Positions 1-5,060 of a DNA stretch of 6,628 nucleotides are shown here, in pieces. The position numbers and the translations under genes were made by a program. Position 1 is the stretch's first letter. Each line of letters opens with the position of its first letter. This stretch comes from Phycisphaerales bacterium (GTDB taxonomy: Bacteria; Planctomycetota; Phycisphaerae; Phycisphaerales; UBA1924). Under the pieces are notes generated by a model. The model saw nothing but the letters and a program-made list of their open reading frames with translations, ran no database searches and had not been told where the DNA came from. The stretch spans positions 1-6,628 of the forward strand of contig JAIEQQ010000123.1 of NCBI GenBank assembly GCA_019747615.1, read 5' to 3'.

Positions 1-1602
1 GCCGCGGCTCTCCGCCTGCGCCCGCTGGGCGAGCGGATCGTCGCCACCTGCGTCGATGAGCCGCCGGTCCACCTGCGCGAGGGCGGGCTCATCCGCACCG
101 GCATCGACGCGGCCCTCGACGAGGCTCGCCAGCTCCAGACCAATGCTGCCCAGTGGCTCAGCGAGTATCAGGCCCAGCTCATCACGCGCTACGAGCTGAC
201 CAATCTCAAGGTCGGGTACAACCGCGTCTTCGGTTACTTCATCGAGCTGCCCAAGACTCAGGCTGCCCGCGCGCCCGATGAGTTCACCCGCCGCCAAACG
301 CTCGCCAGCGCCGAGCGTTACATCACGCCGGAGCTGAAGAACTTCGAAGAGAAAGTCGGCACCGCCGAAGCCCGGGCTCTGGAGCGCGAGCAGGCGATCT
401 TCGCGGAGCTCTGCACAGCCGCGGCGACCGAGATCCCGTCGCTGGCCCGCTTCGCCGATGCGACGGCGGAGCTGGACGTCTTGCTCTGCTTCGCCGACAA
501 GGCGGCCGCCCGCCGGTGGGTGCGCCCGGTGGTCGTGGATGAGCCGGTGCTCTCAATCACGCAGGGCCGCCACCCGGTGCTTGATGAATCACTCCGCGGC
601 GACTTTGTGCCCAACGACCTGGCGCTGAACGTGGACGGCGCTTCGCTGGCGCTCATCACCGGCCCGAACATGGCCGGCAAAAGCACCTTCATCCGCCAGA
701 CGGCGCTGATCGTCCTGCTCGCGCACACGGGCTCGTTCGTCCCGGCGGAGCAGGCGACGATCGGACTCTGCGATCGCATCTTCACGCGCGTCGGCGCTGA
801 CGATGCGCTCTTCGCCGGTCAGTCCACGTTCATGGTCGAGATGACCGAGACCGCTGGCATCTTGCATCACGCCACCGAGCGCTCGCTCGTGGTGCTGGAC
901 GAAATCGGGCGCGGCACAAGCACGCTTGACGGCCTGTCACTGGCGTGGGCCATCACGGAGCGGCTGGCGTGTCCGCCCGCGGGACCAGTCGGCAATCGGC
1001 AATCGGCAATCGGCAACCGGGGAGCGGACGCGACCTTTGACGCGGGGCGCGATGCACCCATTGTGGATTCCGATCCGTCCCGAGCGGCGAAGGCCCAGTC
1101 ACCCCGCGGCCCGCGCACGCTCTTTGCCACGCACTACCACGAACTCACACGCCTCGAAGAACTCATGCCCGGCAAGGTCACCAACCTCCAGGTCGCGGTG
1201 CGCGAGTGGGAGGACCAGGTCGTCTTCCTCCACCGCATCCTGCCCGGGCGCGCCGATCGCTCCTACGGCATCCACGTCGCCAAACTTGCGGGCGTCCCCG
1301 CCGCGACGATCGAGCGGGCCAAGCAGGTGCTGGAGTCGCTGACGGTGGAGCACTCAGGGTTGCTGGGGGAGATCGAAGCCGGCCCGCCGACCGCCGAAGC
1401 CGAGCCTGCCCCGACCCGTAAAGGCACCCGCGGCCGCGCGGGTCAACGCGAAACGTCCGCTCAGTTGGCTCTGTTTACTGAGTTTGTGGAACATCCCGTC
1501 GTTGCGGACCTTCGCGGTGTCAAGCTTGATGGAATGACCCCTATGCAGGCGTTTGATGTGTTGAGACGGATGCAGGAACGGTTGGGTTCTGAAACCAAGT
1601 AA
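1..1602 (+). CDS. mutS: DNA mismatch repair protein MutS, C-terminal part (5' end outside window)
   Basis: MutS recognises mismatches as a clamp dimer and uses ATP to recruit MutL. The frame is open from base 1 to TAA at 1600-1602, giving 533 residues. Compared with E. coli MutS (853 aa), the mismatch-reading N-terminal domain and most of the connector are outside the window; the visible part starts in the core/lever region. Seen in order: clamp and lever (about 1-200, including KVGYNRVFGYFIEL and RRQTLASAERYITPELK), Walker A GPNMAGKST (221-229), STFMVEMTET, Walker B and signature LDEIGRGTSTLDG (299-311), the histidine-switch motif FATHYHEL (375-382), and SYGIHVAKLAGVP. A QLALF pentapeptide (488-492) resembles the beta-clamp-binding motif, followed by the usual C-terminal helical region. 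The odd feature is a 49-residue stretch (324-372) between the signature and FATHY, where E. coli has only about six residues. The catalytic motifs are otherwise intact, so identification is secure; activity with the insertion is inferred. Confidence 0.98.
   Translation, partial: AAALRLRPLGERIVATCVDEPPVHLREGGLIRTGIDAALDEARQLQTNAAQWLSEYQAQLITRYELTNLKVGYNRVFGYFIELPKTQAARAPDEFTRRQTLASAERYITPELKNFEEKVGTAEARALEREQAIFAELCTAAATEIPSLARFADATAELDVLLCFADKAAARRWVRPVVVDEPVLSITQGRHPVLDESLRGDFVPNDLALNVDGASLALITGPNMAGKSTFIRQTALIVLLAHTGSFVPAEQATIGLCDRIFTRVGADDALFAGQSTFMVEMTETAGILHHATERSLVVLDEIGRGTSTLDGLSLAWAITERLACPPAGPVGNRQSAIGNRGADATFDAGRDAPIVDSDPSRAAKAQSPRGPRTLFATHYHELTRLEELMPGKVTNLQVAVREWEDQVVFLHRILPGRADRSYGIHVAKLAGVPAATIERAKQVLESLTVEHSGLLGEIEAGPPTAEAEPAPTRKGTRGRAGQRETSAQLALFTEFVEHPVVADLRGVKLDGMTPMQAFDVLRRMQERLGSETK
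970..1116 (+). other. In-frame insertion in the MutS ATPase domain
   Basis: This segment encodes the 49 residues between ERLA and TLFATHY. The usual linker here is a short turn between the signature helix and the strand leading to the switch histidine. The inserted peptide is rich in Gly, Ala, Pro, Arg and Asp and has no recognisable fold. Its first part is the translation of a heptamer tandem repeat (989-1016) read through all three codon phases. That suggests the DNA repeat came first and was tolerated as a surface loop. I see no convincing terminal inverted repeats or target-site duplication, so its origin is unknown. Confidence 0.8.
989..1016 (+). repeat. Four tandem copies of the heptamer TCGGCAA inside mutS
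   Basis: Perfect units lie at 989-995, 996-1002, 1003-1009 and 1010-1016. Because the unit is 7 bp, each copy is read in a different codon phase, giving GNRQSAIGNR. Four copies keep the mutS frame open. Gain of one unit would bring in TGA at 1038-1040. Loss of one unit would move reading to a frame that stops at TGA 1340-1342. Either change removes FATHYHEL and everything after it. Short tandem heptamers are known as dispersed repeats in several bacteria; whether this unit is dispersed in this genome cannot be seen here. Confidence 0.97.
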
Positions 1603-1640
1603 GGATTTCGCATACGGGTTTCTTTGATCGACATTGTGTC

Positions 1641-1667
1641 TTGACGACGGTGTTCATCTTGTAGACT
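1641..1667 (+). promoter_or_regulatory. Possible sigma-70-type promoter for the 1716 gene
   Basis: TTGACG at 1641-1646 matches five of six consensus -35 bases. TAGACT at 1662-1667 matches four of six -10 bases. The spacer is 15 nt, shorter than the preferred 17, which lowers confidence. It lies in the gap after mutS and would start transcription near 1674, just before the hairpin at 1678. The start point is inferred. Confidence 0.35.
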
Positions 1668-1677
1668 AAACGGAGTT

Positions 1678-1698
1678 CCGCGAGCATTCCGCTCGCGG
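1678..1698 (+). promoter_or_regulatory. Perfect 8-bp hairpin upstream of the ribosome-binding site
   Basis: CCGCGAGC (1678-1685) and GCTCGCGG (1691-1698) are perfect complements around a 5-nt loop. No T-run follows, so it is not a typical intrinsic terminator. If the promoter at 1641-1667 is real, the hairpin would form at the extreme 5' end of the mRNA, where such stems can slow decay. It ends 3 nt before the AAGGAG site. The role is inferred. Confidence 0.5.
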
Positions 1699-1701
1699 CA
1701 T

Positions 1702-1707
1702 AAGGAG
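1702..1707 (+). promoter_or_regulatory. Ribosome-binding site AAGGAG
   Basis: AAGGAG lies 8 nt upstream of ATG 1716. It is the strongest Shine-Dalgarno match in the window and fixes that start, which also begins a good signal peptide. Confidence 0.8.
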
Positions 1708-1715
1708 CCTGCAAG

Positions 1716-3098
1716 ATGAATCGAAGATCAATGAGCCGTGCTCTCTTACTCTCTCTTTCTCTCGCTCTAGGCGTTTTGGGCCTCGCCCGAGCGGCGAGCG
1801 CTCAAGATTTGCCCAAGATCCACTACGGTGAGTTGACGCCGACTGAGGTCTCCGAGGTGCAAGCCTGGAGCAACCTGTATTGGCAGCGTGCCGACTCGTT
1901 TATCGCCGGGACGACCGTCAGTTTTTCGTATACGTTTACCGAGCCGCGAATGAACTCGGCGACGTTTCTCCCCAGCCGCGCCGTTCGTCCGACGCTGGAG
2001 GATCTTGGGCTGCTCTCAGAGTCCGACTGCGATCAGGTGCTCGTGTTCATGCCCGGAACAGACGCGTCGGTGCTTGCCAAACGCGAGGCGCTGAAGAACG
2101 CGATGATCGGCGGCACAATCGCGACGGACTACTTCACCGAGCCGCAGGCGGTCGCCCGACACGCCACGCGAATCGAAGAAGCCCTTGAGCAGAACCCGCT
2201 GGCGTGGAACTATGTCGGCTCGAAGCTCGTGTCGCAGGGCCTGCCGCTCCGCAAGTTCAAGCGGACAACGTCTCAGCCCGCCGTCGCAGCGCTGTCTTTC
2301 AGCACCGGCACGATGGCTGGAATCAATGCCATCATCGACAACATCGGCAACGTCCTGGACAATACGGCGGATGTCACCGAGGCCCAAGCCGCGCTCTCCG
2401 GCGGCGAGAGCGAAGCCGACGCCGTGATGCGAGTCCTGCGCGACGACATCTTCCCGAACAACAACGTCACGATCGAATCCATCGACCGCATCGACATGGC
2501 TTTCGGCATCTACGGCAACGTCCCGCTGATCTACGTGCGGTTCTCCGACTCGTACATCCTCATCGACGGCGTTGACGGGACGGTCAGCACAGTATTTGAT
2601 CTGACCTCACCGCTGGACGGGATAGCGCTACTGGAGCGCTACACGGATTACCAGGGTCCGTCAGATTCGGTTCGGTACTTCAATAAGTTTGGGTGTGTCA
2701 TGCTGCTAGCGCCCAGCTGGAAGACGACGGCACCGTCAGTACCGGCGCCGACGGCGGCACCCGTCTTGCCGACGTCACCGCCGGGGACCGTGCCTGGGCA
2801 TTGGAACGATTGGACTTGCGGGAACTCGTTGCTACCTACTGGCAATTCGTGCCTACTGTCGAGTGATCGGCCAGTACATTGGACCACCGCCAGCAGCGAT
2901 TCCTTACACTGTAAAGGTGGAGTGCGACTGCCCTCTGCTTCCAGGTGGCGCATGCCCGTCAGGCGCAACTCCGAAGAAGCCTACACCGCCACCAACGCCC
3001 ACCGCGCCGGGCACGCCTGGCGGGGTCGCCGGATGCAACTGCACGTTCTACTACAAGTATTGATCGATGTACCTCGTGAAGCACAACGGCATTCATAG
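1716..3098 (+). CDS. Secreted protein of unknown function; frame disrupted near its 3' end
   Basis: I do not recognise this family. ATG 1716 follows a strong ribosome-binding site. Residues 1-29 form a classical signal peptide: a basic start (MNRRSMSR), a Leu-rich core and cleavage after ASA (27-29), so the product is exported. Residues 30 to about 325 look like a soluble folded domain: Asn/Asp-rich, with an alternating segment FGIYGNVPLIYVRFSDSYILIDG (263-285, shown here only to its key residues G264, Y266, Y273, Y280) suggesting beta strands. Frame-true codon use persists to about 2690. Beyond that this frame stays open to TAG 3096-3098 but becomes Pro/Thr/Ala-rich and then Arg/His-rich. 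It also overlaps the next gene by 32 nt. The last ~130 residues are therefore probably not authentic. The likely cause is a one-base indel in TTTGGG (2688-2693), either real or from assembly. The true C-terminus would then lie in another frame. Confidence 0.65.
   Translation: MNRRSMSRALLLSLSLALGVLGLARAASAQDLPKIHYGELTPTEVSEVQAWSNLYWQRADSFIAGTTVSFSYTFTEPRMNSATFLPSRAVRPTLEDLGLLSESDCDQVLVFMPGTDASVLAKREALKNAMIGGTIATDYFTEPQAVARHATRIEEALEQNPLAWNYVGSKLVSQGLPLRKFKRTTSQPAVAALSFSTGTMAGINAIIDNIGNVLDNTADVTEAQAALSGGESEADAVMRVLRDDIFPNNNVTIESIDRIDMAFGIYGNVPLIYVRFSDSYILIDGVDGTVSTVFDLTSPLDGIALLERYTDYQGPSDSVRYFNKFGCVMLLAPSWKTTAPSVPAPTAAPVLPTSPPGTVPGHWNDWTCGNSLLPTGNSCLLSSDRPVHWTTASSDSLHCKGGVRLPSASRWRMPVRRNSEEAYTATNAHRAGHAWRGRRMQLHVLLQVLIDVPREAQRHS
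2693..2866 (+). other. Probable displaced 3' coding segment of the 1716 gene (-1 frame)
   Basis: In the frame one base back from the 1716 gene, 2693-2866 reads as an acidic, protein-like sequence containing LEDDGTVSTGADGG and LERLDLRELVATYW, ending at TGA 2864-2866. Its codons show strong G/A at position one and C at position three. The 1716 frame over the same bases has the NCG-type Pro/Ala/Thr pattern typical of a shadow frame. In this frame TAA at 2684-2686 blocks reading from upstream. One extra base in TTTGGG would fuse it to residue ~325 of the secreted protein, giving about 383 residues in total. A separate gene starting at GTG 2693 is possible but has no ribosome-binding site. Confidence 0.45.
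2863..3063 (+). CDS. Small Cys/Pro-rich open frame, or displaced C-terminal tail
   Basis: This 66-codon frame begins at GTG 2863, which overlaps the TGA at 2864-2866 as GTGA, a common coupling arrangement. It ends at TGA 3061-3063, 3 nt before ATG 3067. The product has paired cysteines (CDC near residues 23-25, GCNC near 58-61) either side of a Pro/Thr linker (KKPTPPPTPTAPGTPGG) and ends FYYKY. It has no signal peptide or clear ribosome-binding site. It may therefore be the C-terminal tail of the upstream secreted protein after another frame change rather than a separate gene. The close fit to the next start favours this frame over the overlapping 1716 frame, but Pro/Thr-rich composition can also be a shadow effect in GC-rich DNA. 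Confidence 0.35.
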   Translation: MIGQYIGPPPAAIPYTVKVECDCPLLPGGACPSGATPKKPTPPPTPTAPGTPGGVAGCNCTFYYKY

Positions 3099-4500
3099 CG
3101 ATTCACGGGGTCGGAGCTTCCTCCGACTATCGGCCATGCTCGCGGCAGTGGCGATTGCGTCGCTCGTCGGTTTCATGGTCGCGGCGACAATTCACGCGTC
3201 CTGGATGCACCGGTTGTGGAGCATCGCGCAGTTCGGCACGGTTAACGCCGGCGACTGCGATTCATGGTACTTGGATCAGTTGTATGCAATGATGAGTACG
3301 CTCGGTCCGGGGGAAGAGATATGGTCCGGTGAGCCATGGATTGGATCATATGTTGGTCGAGTGGATTTGTTATTGTTGGCAGTTGTTTGGGGCGTGTGGA
3401 AGACTGGTGCGGCGGAATGGATTTTGTTTGGAGGAAGCATGTCGATGCTCGCAGGGATCGCTATGTACATGGCGGTCGCAAGATGGCGAGGGATCGGTGA
3501 GCTGAAACTCGACTCCTGCGCCGCGGCTCGTGTTCGCGTGTCAAGGCGTCTCTTTGTGCTGGCGACGGTCGTGGCGTTCGGCGTCGGCTGCGCCGGCTGG
3601 TACCTTTCGGCGCATTGCGCAGGACGTGCTCAGTTCATTGTTGTTGTCGGCGAGGTGCGCGATGGCCTGTGGTTTATGCTCGCTGCGCTCGCAGTGCTCG
3701 CCGGTTGGGTGACCAGGGTTGCCTGCTGGTCTTCGGCGGCCGCGGGGCTACTGAGCCACGATCGCGCGAGGTTATGTAGACAGTGCTGTTATTCGATTTC
3801 TGCGTTACAGCGTACGCCAGGAGGTGATGTCGGAGCAGATTCAAGTGCTCTTACAAGATGCCCGGAGTGCGGACATGTGTGCGCTGGTGACGTCGCAAAG
3901 TTGTGCATTCCACGGTTCGCGAAAGTCGAGATCGCTTTGATGATCGCAATTATTGTAGTTTCTATGGCCTTAGCAGTGTCTCTTCCGCGCGAACTCATCG
4001 GGCACCGCGCGTGGTGTTGGCTTCGGCTACGACACACGACGCTAATTGAAGATAATTGTATTGTGAACATGTCATATGGAGTCCCCGCGGTCGTTCGCTT
4101 CGGTGAAAACGAAGTACTTGCTGTAGCCGTGTTTATAGGAGCGAGTGACCATCAAGCCGCACTTCCTAGTTCAGAGAGTGCAAGAATCATCGTGTTCTCG
4201 ACCGATGGTCGCGAGCACCTTGCCACCATTGCGCTAGCTGCGCGAACTCCGCTCCCGATGAATCGAAGGGCGGTCGAGGTGTTCAGCGGCTTTGGCGATA
4301 ACCCGTGGGATCGTCGCGGCAGGTTCATCAACTTCAGGATCTCACATCAACCCGACGAGTTTACTCGCTTTGATCTCGATCCCTCGTCTCGCGATCGCTG
4401 GGCCGCGACACTTCAATCGCTAGACGCATATTTGAACGCAAACGGGATGCGACTTTTGGTGCCGGTGCCGCCCGTCGGTCGCGTTGGCTCGCTCTGGTGA
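3067..4500 (+). CDS. Multi-pass membrane protein with degenerate CxxC...CPECG zinc ribbon
   Basis: Family not recognised. The 477-residue product has hydrophobic segments at about 20-42, 99-113, 116-138, 161-183, 200-218 and 286-306, so it is an inner-membrane protein. Between the fifth and sixth lies a ribbon-like motif, C237-x2-C240 followed by CYSISAL and C265-P-E-C268-G. It resembles the CxxCGYxL...CPECG module frequent in planctomycete membrane proteins, but the glycine after the second cysteine is replaced by Cys241. Residues ~310-477 form a soluble C-terminal domain. ATG 3067 is 3 nt after a stop codon and has no clear ribosome-binding site, so translation may be coupled to the frame upstream; a start at Met24 would cut into the first membrane segment. 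Codon use differs from the neighbours, with Leu TTA/TTG runs, ATA, AGA and AGT. This points to a lineage-specific, weakly expressed or acquired gene. Confidence 0.8.
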   Translation: MYLVKHNGIHSDSRGRSFLRLSAMLAAVAIASLVGFMVAATIHASWMHRLWSIAQFGTVNAGDCDSWYLDQLYAMMSTLGPGEEIWSGEPWIGSYVGRVDLLLLAVVWGVWKTGAAEWILFGGSMSMLAGIAMYMAVARWRGIGELKLDSCAAARVRVSRRLFVLATVVAFGVGCAGWYLSAHCAGRAQFIVVVGEVRDGLWFMLAALAVLAGWVTRVACWSSAAAGLLSHDRARLCRQCCYSISALQRTPGGDVGADSSALTRCPECGHVCAGDVAKLCIPRFAKVEIALMIAIIVVSMALAVSLPRELIGHRAWCWLRLRHTTLIEDNCIVNMSYGVPAVVRFGENEVLAVAVFIGASDHQAALPSSESARIIVFSTDGREHLATIALAARTPLPMNRRAVEVFSGFGDNPWDRRGRFINFRISHQPDEFTRFDLDPSSRDRWAATLQSLDAYLNANGMRLLVPVPPVGRVGSLW

Positions 4501-4631
4501 TGGCAGTTGCGTCGGCAACCGCCGTCCACCGAACCGAACACAATCCAACTACTGGTGGCCAACGCTGAGCCGATCCGGCTCCCGTCGCTCCGGTCGCCGC
4601 CCCTGCCGGTGGTTGATCGCGGGGTACTCGC
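4501..4631 (+). other. Intergenic region between the membrane protein and rpmE
   Basis: No gene is seen here. Two small hairpins are present. GTTGC/GCAAC (4506-4510 with 4515-4519, 4-nt loop) comes right after the stop at 4500. GAGCCG/CGGCTC (4567-4572 with 4576-4581, 3-nt loop) is a 6-bp stem. Neither has a T-run, so neither is a convincing intrinsic terminator. Confidence 0.5.
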
Positions 4632-4660
4632 GTGACCCACGCCCTCTGCCCGCCTAACAT
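4632..4660 (+). promoter_or_regulatory. Possible promoter for rpmE
   Basis: GTGACC (4632-4637) and TAACAT (4655-4660) each match four of six consensus -35 and -10 bases and are 17 nt apart. This would start transcription near 4667, giving a very short leader with the GGAG site at 4673. It fits the strongly biased, highly expressed look of rpmE but rests only on consensus matching. Confidence 0.35.
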
Positions 4661-4672
4661 CTCGACCCCCTC

Positions 4673-4676
4673 GGAG
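4673..4676 (+). promoter_or_regulatory. Ribosome-binding site GGAG that sets the rpmE start
   Basis: GGAG lies 6 nt before ATG 4683. It decides for that start over the in-frame GTG at 4632, which would add 17 residues unlike any bL31 N-terminus. Confidence 0.7.
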
Positions 4677-4682
4677 CATCCC

Positions 4683-4934
4683 ATGAAGTCCAAGACCCAT
4701 CCCAAGTACTACAACGACTGCAAGGTCTATCACAACGGCGAGCTGGTCATGACCGTCGGCGCGACGGTGCCCGAGATCCACGTCGAAGTGTGGTCCGGCT
4801 CGCACCCGTTCTTCACCGGCAAGAACGTGCTGGTTGACTCCGCGGGTCGTATCGAGAAGTTCCAGAAGAAGTTCCAGGGCAACTACTTCGCCAAGAAGGA
4901 AGCCCCCAAGGCTGCGGCTCCTGCCGAGGCCTGA
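4683..4934 (+). CDS. rpmE: 50S ribosomal protein bL31
   Basis: bL31 sits at the central protuberance of the large subunit and helps bridge it to the small subunit. The 83-residue product starts MKSKTHPKYYND, matching the family's HPKY start, and carries the diagnostic HPFFTGK (41-47) followed by GRIEKFQKKF (55-64). An Ala/Lys/Pro/Glu-rich tail (about 70-83) extends beyond the usual end near 70. The zinc-binding form has four cysteines (two near residue 16, two in VCSKCHPFF). Here only Cys13 remains, and the second pair reads VWSGSHPFF, so this is a zinc-independent type. Codons are almost all C- or G-ending, as expected of a highly expressed gene. A ribosome-binding site and possible promoter lie directly upstream, so it is probably transcribed on its own. 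Confidence 0.97.
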   Translation: MKSKTHPKYYNDCKVYHNGELVMTVGATVPEIHVEVWSGSHPFFTGKNVLVDSAGRIEKFQKKFQGNYFAKKEAPKAAAPAEA

Positions 4935-4970
4935 GCAGCGCCCGGTCGCGTGCGGATGTCGCGTGAATCG

Positions 4971-5012
4971 CGTGCCTTTGGACGCCGTGCCTGAGGCTTT
5001 GCGAAGGCACGG
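4971..5012 (+). promoter_or_regulatory. Two mutually exclusive hairpins after rpmE / before the hydrolase gene
   Basis: The 3' arm around 5002-5012 (CGAAGGCACGG) can pair with CCGTGCCT (4985-4992) in an 8-bp stem with a 12-nt loop. It can also pair with CGTGCCTTTG (4971-4980) in a 10-bp stem including one G-T pair. The two cannot form together. This could be a simple 3' processing structure for rpmE mRNA or a leader switch for the 5061 gene. No T-run follows. Confidence 0.4.
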
Positions 5013-5060
5013 GTCGCTCGCGGATTCAACGAGAATGCGGAGCACAGATCGGACGCGCCC

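Noticed and set aside
318..870. Long open frames on the - strand opposite mutS, and similar ones opposite the hydrolase gene
   Set aside because: They lie antisense to conserved coding sequence, have Arg/Ala/Ser-rich shadow composition and match no family.
1591..1622. Intrinsic terminator for mutS from GAAACC pairing with GGTTTC
   Set aside because: Only 6 bp with a 20-nt loop, AT-rich, overlapping the stop codon and lacking a clear T-run.
2681..2700. Programmed -1 ribosomal frameshift at AAGTTTGGG
   Set aside because: In the 1716 frame the bases do not fit the X XXY YYZ slippery pattern, and no strong stimulatory hairpin was seen downstream; an indel is simpler.
4632..4682. N-terminal extension of bL31 from GTG 4632
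   Set aside because: The extra 17 residues match nothing in bL31, and the GGAG site is placed for ATG 4683.
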